From Pseudorhodoplanes sp. (GTDB lineage Bacteria; Pseudomonadota; Alphaproteobacteria; Rhizobiales; Xanthobacteraceae): a stretch of DNA of 32,099 nucleotides. The stretch spans positions 1 to 32,099 of the forward strand of contig JACAEG010000068.1 of assembly GCA_013388965.1 (NCBI GenBank), in the 5' to 3' direction. The notes beneath the pieces were generated by a model that saw only the letters and a program-made list of their open reading frames with translations, made no database searches and had not been told where the DNA came from. This document shows, one piece after another, positions 18,323 to 26,661 of the stretch (the first letter of the stretch is position 1; each line of letters opens with the position of its first letter). Position numbers and translations under genes: made by a program.

Positions 18323-19897
18323 GTGGACGGCGTCGAACTCGAAATTCTCTGGTCCAATCTCGTCGGCATCGTCACCGAGCGCGCAAAGGCATTGCAGCGC
18401 ATCGCCTTCAGCCCGATCGTGCGGGAGGCGGGCGATCTCGCCTGTGCGCTGTTCGACGCGCGCGGGCGCATGGTGGCGCAGGCCAATACCGGCACGCCCG
18501 GCCACATCAACTCGCTGGCCTTTGCAGGCGCGCATCTCGTGCGCATCTTCGATGGCAAGCTCGAGCCGGGCGACGTCATGATCTGCAACGACCCGTGGCT
18601 CGGCGCAGGACATTTCTTCGACATCACGGTGCTGACGCCGATCTATGACGGAAACAGGATTCTCGCCTATATCGGATCGACCATCCATCACACCGATATC
18701 GGCGGCTACGGTATCGGCGCCGGCGCCCGCGACGTGCACGAAGAAGGGCTCTGGATTCCGCCGCTGAAGCTCTACGAGCGAGACAGGCCGAACGAGGTCC
18801 TGCATCAGATCATCCGCAACAATGTGCGCACGCCGGACGCCGTGTTCGGCGATCTCTCCGCCCAGGTCTCGAGCGGCAGGGCCGCAAGCGAGCGCCTGAT
18901 CGCGCTGTGCCGGCGGCACGGTCTCGCGGATATCGAGGGACTTTCCGACGAAATCATCAATCGCTCGGAGGAGGCGACGCGCGCGGCGATCCGGCAGTTG
19001 AAGTCCGGAACCTATCACGGCGAAAGCAGCTTCGACGTGCCCGGAGGCGAGGTCATCACGCTGAAGTCGGCCGTCACGGTCGACGCGGAAAAGGGCGAAA
19101 TCCTGGTCGATTTCGCCGGCAGCTCGCCGCAGACCACGACGGGCATCAATGTCGTCCTCAACTATACCCATGCCTATTCGACCTTCGCCATTCGCTCCTG
19201 CCTCAATCCGCATCTGCCGAACAACACCGGCAGCCTCGCGCCGATCAAGGTGAGCGCTCCCGAAGGCTCGATCATCAATTGCAAGTATCCGGCGCCGGTG
19301 AATGCGCGCCACGTGGTCGGCATGTATGTGCCGATGCCGATCCTGAAGGCGCTGTATCAGGTGATGCCGGATCGCGTCCTCGCCGAAGGCTCAGGCGCCG
19401 TCTGGACGATCCAGATCCAGGGCACGGATCGCGACGGCCGGCCGTTCACTTCGTCTATGTTCAATTATTCCGGCGGCATGGGCGCGCGCGCGACCAAGCC
19501 CGGGCCGAGCGCCACCTGCTATCCCACGGGCGTTGCCGCCGTGCCGATCGAAATTCTCGAGGCGGCCATGCCGATCGTCTTCGACCGCAAGGAATTGCGG
19601 CGCGGCTCCGGCGGGGCGGGCCGCTCGCCGGGCGGCGAGGGCCAGACGATTCAGTTCCATCTGCGCACGTCGCATCCCTGGCTGCTGAATGCCGTGCCGA
19701 GCCGGCTCGACCGCGGGCCGGACGGCATCGGCGGCGGCTGCCCCGGCGCGGCAGGGCGCTTTGAAATCAACGGAAAACCGGTCAGCGAAGCCCGGAAACT
19801 GACCGTGCAGCCCGACGATATCGTGCTGCTCGAGACTCCGGGTGGGGGCGGCTACGGCACGCCGCCGGACAATATCGCCATCAACGGGAGGAATTGA
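18323..19897 (+). CDS. hyuB: hydantoinase/oxoprolinase subunit B (HyuB family)
   Basis: This 524-residue protein is the partner subunit of HyuA and covers the whole hydantoinase B/oxoprolinase domain. Recognisable segments are GRMVAQANTGTPGHINSL, ICNDPWLGAGHFFDITVLTP (conserved metal/substrate region), HHTDIGG, and the C-terminal LLETPGGGGYGTP. The start is GTG 18323, preceded by GGAAG; no ATG gives a comparable N-terminus. It is three bases from hyuA and three bases before the substrate-binding protein gene, which starts after a GGGAGG ribosome site. Reaction specificity (hydantoin, N-methylhydantoin, 5-oxoproline or another lactam) cannot be decided from the sequence. Confidence 0.92.
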   Translation: MDGVELEILWSNLVGIVTERAKALQRIAFSPIVREAGDLACALFDARGRMVAQANTGTPGHINSLAFAGAHLVRIFDGKLEPGDVMICNDPWLGAGHFFDITVLTPIYDGNRILAYIGSTIHHTDIGGYGIGAGARDVHEEGLWIPPLKLYERDRPNEVLHQIIRNNVRTPDAVFGDLSAQVSSGRAASERLIALCRRHGLADIEGLSDEIINRSEEATRAAIRQLKSGTYHGESSFDVPGGEVITLKSAVTVDAEKGEILVDFAGSSPQTTTGINVVLNYTHAYSTFAIRSCLNPHLPNNTGSLAPIKVSAPEGSIINCKYPAPVNARHVVGMYVPMPILKALYQVMPDRVLAEGSGAVWTIQIQGTDRDGRPFTSSMFNYSGGMGARATKPGPSATCYPTGVAAVPIEILEAAMPIVFDRKELRRGSGGAGRSPGGEGQTIQFHLRTSHPWLLNAVPSRLDRGPDGIGGGCPGAAGRFEINGKPVSEARKLTVQPDDIVLLETPGGGGYGTPPDNIAINGRN

Positions 19898-19900
19898 GAG

Positions 19901-21043
19901 ATGAGCAAGATGCTCACAACGGGTTTCGCGGCACTGGTCGCAGCGGGACTCATGACTGCTGCTCCGGCCGTCGCGCAGGAGCCCTACAAGATCGGAATGT
20001 CGGCCGGCCTCACGGGCTATGCTGCAACCGTCGACCGCGCGTGGCGCGACGGCGTTGAAGTCGCGATCGCGGCGCTCAATGCCAAGGGCGGCATCATGGG
20101 TCGCAAGCTGGAGCTCGTGGTCGAAGACAACAAGTCCGAGCCGCAGGAAGCGGTGACCGTCTACCGGAAGATGATGAGCTCCGACAAGGTGAACATCTTC
20201 ATCAGCGGCTGCGTGTCGGCCGGAAACTTCGCGGCCGCGGGACTGGTTGCGCGCGCGGAGATTCCGATGGTGCTCTGCTCGATCCTGCCGCAGCAGCCCG
20301 ACCAGGTGAAATGGGCCTTCAGCACGCTGCCGCCCGCCGGCTTCGAGGTCGACACGCGGCTGAAATACCTGATGGACAAGACGCAGATCCGCAAGATCGG
20401 CGTGCTGCACGACCCCACTCCCTATGCGAATCTGCAGAAGAACCATGCCCAGAAGGTGGCGGCGGATTACGGGCTCGAAGTCGTCGGCGTGGAATCCTAC
20501 AAGCAGGATGACGCCGACCTCAGCGTGCAGATCAGCAAGATGCATGCGGCGGGCGCGCGCGCGATCCTGAAGATCGGCCTCGGCGGCACCACGCTGACGG
20601 CGGCCAAGAACATCAAGCAGCTCGGCCTCGACATGCTGATGCTGACGAGCCTCGAGGACATCGCGGTGTTCAAGCCGGTGGCAGAAGTGCTGGGCGACAA
20701 GTTCTTCTTCGTCGCGTCGCCGTCCCAGGTCTATGACGTGCTGCCCGACGGCCCGCTGAAAGCCGCGCTGACGGCGTTCCTCACTCCGTGGCGCGCAAAG
20801 CACGGCGACCGCGATCCGAACTGGGCCTCGCGCGGCTGGGACGCGGTGATGCTCACGGCGGCGGCGATCGAGAAGGAGAAGTCGTTCGAGGGTCCCAAGG
20901 TCCGCGACGGCCTCGAATCGATCTCCGGATTCCAGGGCACGACCGGCGTCTACAACATGTCGCCGACCGTGCATCAGGGCATCACCACCAACCCGCTGCT
21001 GCTTGCGACCATCGTCGACGGCAAGGTCAAAGTCGTCCAGTGA
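19901..21043 (+). CDS. ABC transporter periplasmic substrate-binding protein (LivK-like, type 1 fold)
   Basis: The 380-residue product has a classical signal peptide (residues 1-25, cleavage after APAVA) and then a type 1 periplasmic-binding fold beginning EPYKIGMSAGLTGYAATVDRAWRDGVEVAIAALNAKGG. VEDNKSEPQEAVTVYRKM is typical of the branched-chain amino acid/amide/urea family of receptors. It captures a ligand in the periplasm for the LivHMGF components downstream. Linkage to hyuAB suggests the ligand is the hydantoinase/oxoprolinase substrate. It is separated from livF by 153 bases containing a palindromic repeat, which could lower downstream expression relative to the receptor. Confidence 0.93.
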   Translation: MSKMLTTGFAALVAAGLMTAAPAVAQEPYKIGMSAGLTGYAATVDRAWRDGVEVAIAALNAKGGIMGRKLELVVEDNKSEPQEAVTVYRKMMSSDKVNIFISGCVSAGNFAAAGLVARAEIPMVLCSILPQQPDQVKWAFSTLPPAGFEVDTRLKYLMDKTQIRKIGVLHDPTPYANLQKNHAQKVAADYGLEVVGVESYKQDDADLSVQISKMHAAGARAILKIGLGGTTLTAAKNIKQLGLDMLMLTSLEDIAVFKPVAEVLGDKFFFVASPSQVYDVLPDGPLKAALTAFLTPWRAKHGDRDPNWASRGWDAVMLTAAAIEKEKSFEGPKVRDGLESISGFQGTTGVYNMSPTVHQGITTNPLLLATIVDGKVKVVQ

Positions 21044-21065
21044 CGGGGTCGCTGCAAATCGGTCG

Positions 21066-21165
21066 TTCCGGGACGCGCGCGCAACGCGCGGGCCCGGAAT
21101 CCGGAAGGGTATTCCGAAATTGCCGCCGGTTCCCGGGTTCGCGGGCTTTGGCCCGCGCCCCGGAA
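21066..21165. repeat. intergenic palindromic repeat element with two hairpins (Bradyrhizobium-type dispersed repeat)
   Basis: Two GC-rich hairpins lie back to back between the substrate-binding protein and livF. One runs from TTCCGGG (21066) to CCCGGAA (21099), with CGCGCG arms inside. The other runs from TTCCCGGG (21130) to CCCCGGAA (21165), with CGCGGGC/GCCCGCG inside. The phrase GCCCGCGCCCCGGAATGAC is, as I recall, very common in intergenic repeats of Bradyrhizobium relatives. Other copies are not seen in this window. It may stabilise the upstream message or attenuate transcription. Confidence 0.75.
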
Positions 21166-21196
21166 TGACTGCGGATAGAGCTATGCAGAGGTCCTG

Positions 21197-21925
21197 GTGA
21201 CTGAAGCCGGCAGTGCGGCAACGCGCGTACTCGACGTCGCGGGTCTCTCGGCCCGGTACGGGCATATCGAGGCTTTGCATCCGACCGACGTGAGGGTGGA
21301 GGATCGCGAGCTTGTCGCGATCCTCGGCCCCAACGGCGCGGGCAAGTCGACGCTCATGCGCGCGATCATGGGGCTGGTCGAGAATGCCGGGACGGTGCGG
21401 TTTCGCGGCCGCCCGCTGCCCCGGCGGGCGCCCGAGGCATGCGCTGCGGATGGCGTCGTGCTGGTGCCGGAAGGGCGCGGCATTTTCGGTCCCATGAGCG
21501 TCGCGGAGAATCTGGAGCTCGGCGCGTATCTCTCCGGCAGCAAGGCCGAATTCGAGCGCCGACAGGAGCGGGTCTTCTCGCTGTTTCCGCGCCTGAAAGA
21601 GCGGCTGTCGCAAGTCGCGGGCTCCCTTTCCGGCGGCGAGCAGCAGATGCTCGCGATCGGCCGCGCGCTGATGTCGGACCCGAAAATCCTGCTGCTCGAC
21701 GAGCCCTCCCTCGGCCTTGCGCCCCGCGTCGTCGAGGAAATCCTCGGCAGCCTGAGCGCGCTGAACCGCGAGGGCCTGCCGATCCTGCTTGTCGAGCAGA
21801 AGGCGCCGCTCGCGCTCAAGATCGCCCAGCGCGCCTATCTCCTGTCGGTTGGACGTGTGATCGCGGAAATCGATCCGCGCAAGGTTTCATCCTATGACGA
21901 AATCGCCCACTATTACCTTTCCTGA
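21197..21925 (+). CDS. livF: branched-chain amino acid-type ABC transporter ATP-binding protein (LivF)
   Basis: LivF is one of two ATPases of a Liv-type importer. The 242-residue product shows Walker A GPNGAGKST (about residues 49-57), signature LSGGEQQM, Walker B ILLLDEPSLGLAP and a switch segment VEQKAPLAL in which the usual histidine-containing pattern is divergent. VLVPEGRGIFGPMSVAENLELG is characteristic of LivF rather than LivG. The start is GTG 21197 with AGAGG upstream. It overlaps livM by 32 bases. In this operon livF precedes livM, livG and livH, unlike the common livHMGF order. Confidence 0.93.
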   Translation: MTEAGSAATRVLDVAGLSARYGHIEALHPTDVRVEDRELVAILGPNGAGKSTLMRAIMGLVENAGTVRFRGRPLPRRAPEACAADGVVLVPEGRGIFGPMSVAENLELGAYLSGSKAEFERRQERVFSLFPRLKERLSQVAGSLSGGEQQMLAIGRALMSDPKILLLDEPSLGLAPRVVEEILGSLSALNREGLPILLVEQKAPLALKIAQRAYLLSVGRVIAEIDPRKVSSYDEIAHYYLS

Positions 21926-22880
21926 CATGACGAGGCGCGGCCTCGGCGCATTGCCGTGGATTGCTGCCGCGGGCGTCCTCGCTTACGCATTCTTCGTCGG
22001 CGGCTATCTGACGACGGTGATGTCGTTCGCGCTCATCTATGTCGTGTTCGTCACCGGCCTGAACGTGTTCATGGGCTATGCCGGCCAGGTGTCCTTCGGT
22101 CACAACGCCTTCGCGGCCCTGTCCGGCTATACCTCCGCCTACCTGACGACCAGTCACGGCTTTGCGCCACTGCCGGCGTTCGGCGCAGGGCTCGCGCTTG
22201 CGCTCTCCTGCGCGCTGATCGTGGGCTATCCGACGCTGCGGCTGAAAGGGCATTATCTTGCGATGGCGACGCTCGCCATCGGGCTCATCGTGTACGAGGT
22301 CGCGGTCGAATGGACGTCGGTCACGCAGGGCTATATGGGCATTTCCGGCATCCCGCCGATCGGCATCGCGGGATACGAGATCACGTCGGAACGCGGGCAA
22401 CTGGCATTCCTCACCGTTATCGTCGCCCTTGCGACGCTTGTCTCCTGGCGCATTCGCGAGTCGCGATTCGGACGCGCCCTCTCGGCGGTCGCCGGCAGCG
22501 AGGATGCCGCACGCGCCCTGGGCATCTCGGCCTCGCGCTACAAGCTGAGTGCCTTTCTTGCGTCGGCCGCCTTCGCCGCGCTTGCAGGATCGCTGTTCGT
22601 GCATGTGGTCGGGTTCGTGAGCCCGGAAGTCTACGGCCTGCACATGGTCGTGCTGGCCTTCACGATGCTTTATGTGGGCGGCATCGGCACCATCGCAGGT
22701 CCGTTCGTCGGCGCGGTCATCATCAGCCTGCTGCCGGAGATGTTCCGGCAGTTCAAGGATTATCAGGACCTGGCCTATGGCGCGGCGCTGATCCTCCTCC
22801 TGATCTATGCACCGCGCGGTCTCTCGACCATCAGCAGCCTGTTCCGACGGGCCGCTGCGAAGAAGGCCGTCGTGTCATGA
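21894..22880 (+). CDS. livM: branched-chain amino acid-type ABC transporter permease (LivM)
   Basis: This 328-residue inner-membrane permease has about eight to ten hydrophobic helices and the LivM signatures GYAGQVSFGHNAFAALSGYTSAYL and GHYLAMATLAIG, with GGIGTIAGPFVGAVI near the end. It forms the channel with LivH. ATG 21894 has AAGG at suitable distance and is preferred; ATG 21927, just after the livF stop, is an alternative lacking a ribosome site. Its stop overlaps the livG start as ATGA. Confidence 0.93.
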   Translation: MTKSPTITFPDMTRRGLGALPWIAAAGVLAYAFFVGGYLTTVMSFALIYVVFVTGLNVFMGYAGQVSFGHNAFAALSGYTSAYLTTSHGFAPLPAFGAGLALALSCALIVGYPTLRLKGHYLAMATLAIGLIVYEVAVEWTSVTQGYMGISGIPPIGIAGYEITSERGQLAFLTVIVALATLVSWRIRESRFGRALSAVAGSEDAARALGISASRYKLSAFLASAAFAALAGSLFVHVVGFVSPEVYGLHMVVLAFTMLYVGGIGTIAGPFVGAVIISLLPEMFRQFKDYQDLAYGAALILLLIYAPRGLSTISSLFRRAAAKKAVVS

Positions 22881-23647
22881 GTCTTCTCGAACTCCAAAAC
22901 GTCACCCAGCGCTTCGGCGGGCTTGTCGCGGTCGACGACGTCTCGGCCACCATCGCGCAGGGCGGGGTGACGGCCGTGATCGGACCGAACGGCGCCGGCA
23001 AGACCACCCTGTTCAATGCCATCTCCGGCTTCCGCACCCCAAGCGCGGGGCGTGTCGTGTTCGGCGGTGTCGATATCACGGGGATGGCGCCCGAACGCAT
23101 CGCCGCGATCGGACTGGTGCGCACCTTCCAGCTCGTGCAGCTTTTCGGGGAGCTGACCGCGATGGAGAATGTCAAGGTCGGCTGCCATCTCCACACGCGC
23201 GGCGATCTGCTTGCCGCCATCCTGCGGTCTCCGGCCACAAGGCGCAGCGAACGGCAGGTCGAGGACGACGCGCGCAAGCTGCTCGATTTCGTCGGTCTCA
23301 CCGACGTCGCCGATGTTGCGGCATCGAGCCTGCCCTATGGGCAGCAGCGATTGCTCGAGATCGCACGCGCGCTCGCCGCGCAGCCCAAGCTCCTCCTGCT
23401 CGACGAGCCGGCCGCGGGCCTCAATTCCGGCGAGACCGCGCGGCTGTCGGCGACGATCCGCGAGATCGCGGCGCGCGGCACGACCGTGCTGCTGATTGAG
23501 CACGACATGAAGCTCGTCATGAGCACCGCCGATCGCGTCATCGTTCTCGATTTCGGACGCAAGATCGCGGAAGGCACGCCCGACGAGGTGCGCGACAATC
23601 CCGCGGTGATCGCGGCCTATCTCGGCATGCCGGAAGGTGCCGCATAA
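22877..23647 (+). CDS. livG: branched-chain amino acid-type ABC transporter ATP-binding protein (LivG)
   Basis: LivG is the second ATPase of the importer. The 256-residue product has Walker A GPNGAGKTTLFNAISG, the family motif GLVRTFQLVQLFGELTAMENV, the signature region SSLPYGQQRLLEIARALA, Walker B LLLLDEPAAGLN and switch IEHDMKLVM. The C-terminus ends in the LivG-type tail AYLG. Its ATG overlaps the livM stop by four bases, and its TAA overlaps the livH ATG by one base, indicating tight coupling. Confidence 0.94.
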   Translation: MSLLELQNVTQRFGGLVAVDDVSATIAQGGVTAVIGPNGAGKTTLFNAISGFRTPSAGRVVFGGVDITGMAPERIAAIGLVRTFQLVQLFGELTAMENVKVGCHLHTRGDLLAAILRSPATRRSERQVEDDARKLLDFVGLTDVADVAASSLPYGQQRLLEIARALAAQPKLLLLDEPAAGLNSGETARLSATIREIAARGTTVLLIEHDMKLVMSTADRVIVLDFGRKIAEGTPDEVRDNPAVIAAYLGMPEGAA

Positions 23648-24522
23648 TGGATCTCTCCTACCTTCCGCAGATCGCACTGAGCGGGATCGGCATCGGCTGC
23701 ATCTACGGGCTGATCGGGATCGGCTTCTGCGTGATCTACAATGCCAGCGGCATCGTGAATTTCGCGCAAGGCGCGTTCGTGATGCTCGGTGGCATGATCA
23801 CGCACACGATGCTGCACCGCTATGGCGTTCCGATGATCGCCTCGGCCGCGATTGCCATCGCCGCCGTCTCGCTCGCGGGCATCGTGATCGAGCGTGTCGT
23901 CGTGAGGCCGCTCTGGAACCGCAATGCCACGATGTTCGTGATGATCCTCGCAACGCTCGCGGCGCAGATCGTGATCGAACGCTCGACGCTGATCGTCGCG
24001 GGCGACCAGCCACGCACGCTCCCCGCCTTTACGGACCTGCCGCCGATGATGCTGGGCGGCCTTGCGGTGAGCTACCAGTTTCTCTGGATTGTGGCGGCGT
24101 CGCTCGCGACCGTTGCGGCGCTCGCGCTGTTCTTCAAGACCACGCTGGTCGGCAAGGCCATGCGCGCCTGCGCGATCAACCGCGAGGCCGCCGCGCTGCA
24201 GGGCATCCCGGTGTCGCGCATGCTCGCGCTGTCCTTTGCGCTGAGTGCGGCGCTCGGCGCCATTGCCGGCATCCTGATCACGCCGACGCAATACACCGCC
24301 TTCAATGTCGGTGTGCCCTTTGCCATCAACGGCTTCATTGCCGCCATCGTCGGAGGATTCGGGCGCCCGCTCGGCGCCTTCGTCGGCGGCATCATGCTCG
24401 GCCTCGCACAGGCGATCGCGATCGTCGTGTTCGGCGCGGGCTTCAAGAATGTCGCGGCGCTGTCGGTGCTTCTGCTGTTCCTGTTCGTGCGGCCGAGCGG
24501 TATCTTCGGCTCGGCCAAATGA
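23647..24522 (+). CDS. livH: branched-chain amino acid-type ABC transporter permease (LivH)
   Basis: The 291-residue membrane protein carries the LivH signature GCIYGLIGIGFCVIYNASGIVNFAQGAFVMLGGM near the N-terminus (residues 18-51) and AINREAAALQGIP in the cytoplasmic loop, with about seven to eight hydrophobic helices. It completes a full set of LivKFMGH components in one operon. It starts on the last base of the livG stop codon. The small cupin gene follows after 33 bases with its own ribosome site. Confidence 0.93.
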   Translation: MDLSYLPQIALSGIGIGCIYGLIGIGFCVIYNASGIVNFAQGAFVMLGGMITHTMLHRYGVPMIASAAIAIAAVSLAGIVIERVVVRPLWNRNATMFVMILATLAAQIVIERSTLIVAGDQPRTLPAFTDLPPMMLGGLAVSYQFLWIVAASLATVAALALFFKTTLVGKAMRACAINREAAALQGIPVSRMLALSFALSAALGAIAGILITPTQYTAFNVGVPFAINGFIAAIVGGFGRPLGAFVGGIMLGLAQAIAIVVFGAGFKNVAALSVLLLFLFVRPSGIFGSAK

Positions 24523-24555
24523 GAGAATGTGAATCTTCACCGAAAGGACGATGCC

Positions 24556-24897
24556 ATGTCCCTGCACAAGATCGACTGGAACGCGATTCCCTGGACGCCG
24601 GTGCGGCCGGGCGTCGAGCGCAAGGCCTTCTCGGGCAATGGCGCAACCGTGGCGCTGCACCGGCTGATGCCGGGCCACGAGCCGAGACCGCACAGCCATG
24701 AGCACGAGCAGATTGCCTACATTCTTGCCGGCACGCTGAAATTCTTTGTGGGCGGGGAGGAGCACATCCTGGGTCCCGGCGGCCTGCTCGTGATCCCGTC
24801 CAATGTGGAGCATTGGGGCGAGGTGGTCGGCGACGAGCCGGTGCTCAATCTCGACGTGTTCACGCCGCAGCGTCCGGAATACGATCCCGGCCCGTGA
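24556..24897 (+). CDS. small single-domain cupin protein
   Basis: The 113-residue protein has a single cupin barrel: PHSHEHEQIAYILAG is the first cupin motif with two histidines and a glutamate as likely metal ligands, and PSNVEHWGEV supplies the second-motif histidine. No partner domain is present. Cupins of this size may be isomerases, dioxygenase-like enzymes or sensors, so the reaction is not assignable. AAAGGA seven bases before ATG 24556 decides the start over an in-frame GTG at 24529. As the last gene after livH it probably acts on the same imported compound or its product. Confidence 0.85.
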   Translation: MSLHKIDWNAIPWTPVRPGVERKAFSGNGATVALHRLMPGHEPRPHSHEHEQIAYILAGTLKFFVGGEEHILGPGGLLVIPSNVEHWGEVVGDEPVLNLDVFTPQRPEYDPGP

Positions 24898-25077
24898 GGG
24901 AAGGCCCCGGGAGCCGCCGCGACGCCCGACGCCGCGATGCGCGATGGCGCTACTCCAGCTCGGAGAGGGCGGTCGGGCCGCTGCCCGGAGTGATCAGCAT
25001 GGGGGGCTGCATCACGTCTCTTGCTGTCGCACGCCACGTGACTATCCTCTTTCGCCGGACAGGGCGGTCGCGAGGCC

Positions 25078-25923
25078 ATGAGATTACTCAAACGCCTGCT
25101 TCAGCGTCTGCTGGTTCTCGTGATCGGTGTCGTCACCGCCTGGCTGATCGTCTTCGTGGTATTCGAGAATGCAGACCGCAGGTTGCCGTGGTTTCTGGCC
25201 TTGCTCGTCACCTATGGAATCGCAGCCTATGTCATTCTCCCGCGCGCGATTCGCATGGGCCTCAAAATTCTTCAGCGCAAGTCGGTGCCGAGCTACACGA
25301 TCACGGGCGACGGATTGCCCGGCGATCCTGTCAACATCGCGCTGATCGGCACGCTTCACGAGCTCCGATCCGCATTCGCCACCCTTGGCTGGTCGGAAGC
25401 CGACCGTCTGGGTCTGGCCAGCTCGTGGCGCATGGTCCGAGCCTTTGTGCTGAATTCGCCCTACCCGACGGCGCCGTTCAGCACGCTCTATCTTTTCGGA
25501 CGGCGCCAGGATATCGGCTTCCAGAAGGCGATCGACAACAGCCCGCGCAAGCGTCACCATGTCCGGTTCTGGGCGTTGAGTCTCGATCGCGCCGAGAAAA
25601 CGATCGGATCAGTCGGCTTCTGGCTCAACACGGACCGGCCGCCGGAAGACGAACGTGTCGTATGGGTCGGAGCCGGCACGAAGGATACGGGGATTTCGCT
25701 GACCCGGCTCACTTTCCAGATCACCCACGCCACGGATTCGGATACGAATCTTGAGCGGGATTTCATCATCGCCGAGCTGAGCAAGCATGGCGTCATTGCC
25801 GCCACGAGACAATACCGATCCGGCGAGATTCTGCCCGCCAAACGGGTCAACCATTACATCACGGATGGCGATATCACCATTGCCGATCTGGTCGCGGACC
25901 GCACGGGTCCGCGTCCCGCTTGA
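25078..25923 (+). CDS. membrane protein with LssY C-terminal-type domain, function unknown
   Basis: The 281-residue product begins with a basic segment and two membrane helices (about residues 9-30 and 37-56). A soluble domain resembling the LssY C-terminal domain follows: DPVNIALIGTLHELRSAFATLGWSEADR, APFSTLYLFGRRQDIGFQK, RHHVRFW and VVWVGAGTKDTGI. In LssY this domain follows a PAP2-type phosphatase; here no PAP2 part is present. The biochemical role is unknown. It is separated from the cupin by 180 bases of unremarkable DNA, and it converges on the tyrosine-rich gene. No good ribosome site is seen before ATG 25078. Confidence 0.75.
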   Translation: MRLLKRLLQRLLVLVIGVVTAWLIVFVVFENADRRLPWFLALLVTYGIAAYVILPRAIRMGLKILQRKSVPSYTITGDGLPGDPVNIALIGTLHELRSAFATLGWSEADRLGLASSWRMVRAFVLNSPYPTAPFSTLYLFGRRQDIGFQKAIDNSPRKRHHVRFWALSLDRAEKTIGSVGFWLNTDRPPEDERVVWVGAGTKDTGISLTRLTFQITHATDSDTNLERDFIIAELSKHGVIAATRQYRSGEILPAKRVNHYITDGDITIADLVADRTGPRPA

Positions 25924-25999
25924 CGCCGAAGGGCAGGCGGGCGTCAGCAGGGCGGGCTGCAGGAATGCAAAGCTGTCGCGGCCCGCGCGCCAACCGGCG

Positions 26000-26038
26000 T
26001 GATCCACTGAACGCCCCTGATCGCCGTCCAGTGGATCA
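26000..26038. terminator. inverted repeat between converging genes, possible bidirectional terminator
   Basis: TGATCCACTG (26000-26009) and CAGTGGATCA (26029-26038) are perfect complements separated by 19 bases. It lies between the stops of two converging genes (25923 and 26050), the expected place for a shared terminator. There is no strong T-run, so intrinsic termination is uncertain. Confidence 0.45.
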
Positions 26039-26049
26039 TATGCGGCAGA

Positions 26050-26436
26050 TCACCAATGGCGGCGCACATAAACCCGCCGCGGTGCGTAATAGCGCACAAC
26101 GGCACGTCGCGGCGCGTAATAGGGCGCATATCGCACATAGCGCCACGGTGCGTAATATCTCGGCGCGTAATAGACCGGAGCGGGATAGGCGTAGCCGTAA
26201 TAGGGGTAAGCGTATCCGCCGTAATATCCATACCCGCCATAATAGGCGGGGGCATAGCCGTAGCCGCCATAATATGCGCGAGCGCTGCCGGCGATGAGTG
26301 CAGCGCCGACCACGCCCGCTGCGATGCCGGCACCGACCCAGCAGCCCCTGCATCCTGCTTCGGCTCTGGTCGGATGGGCTACCGTCGCGACGGTCACACT
26401 CGCCGCGACTGCAATGGCCAGGGCAATCTTGCGCAT
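26050..26436 (-). CDS. exported tyrosine/glycine-rich small protein, function unknown
   Basis: The 128-residue product starts with a signal peptide (MRKIALAIAVAASVTVATVA, cleavage near RAEA-G, about residue 27) and then a short glycine-zipper-like hydrophobic stretch (GAGIAAGVVGAALIAG, 35-50). The final 74 residues contain 26 tyrosines, in YYGGYGY and YYAPRYYAP-type repeats, and end with a basic YVRRHW. GGAGGAG just upstream of ATG 26436 sets the start; longer frames upstream are unsupported. Such proteins are common in Bradyrhizobium relatives but uncharacterised. An envelope or surface role is inferred from the signal peptide and composition only. Confidence 0.75.
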   Translation of the reverse strand: MRKIALAIAVAASVTVATVAHPTRAEAGCRGCWVGAGIAAGVVGAALIAGSARAYYGGYGYAPAYYGGYGYYGGYAYPYYGYAYPAPVYYAPRYYAPWRYVRYAPYYAPRRAVVRYYAPRRVYVRRHW

Positions 26437-26661
26437 GATCTCCTCCATGTCTGGGACATCCATTCGAAGGACAGGCGCCACCAAGCGATGTCCATGCCAG
26501 CCTGCGGCGTCCGGAGCAGCGATCCGCGATCTGCTCATGATACGCCAAGCTGCGTCGAAATGAAATCTCCTGCCAGCAGCGCCGACGCCGCCGGAGCCGC
26601 GATCGGGTCTTTCCGTCAGCCGATGCGCGAGCGAGACAAAGCGGGAGTGACGGCGGAAGCG

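Noticed and set aside
16067-19312. Open frame of 1081 codons on the minus strand opposite hyuA and hyuB
   Set aside because: It is antisense to two clear enzymes, has no recognisable domain, and its Arg/Asp/His-rich composition is typical of shadow frames in GC-rich DNA.
24898-25077. Small gene between the cupin and the LssY-like gene
   Set aside because: Short frames are present but have no motif or ribosome site; the stretch looks like plain intergenic DNA.
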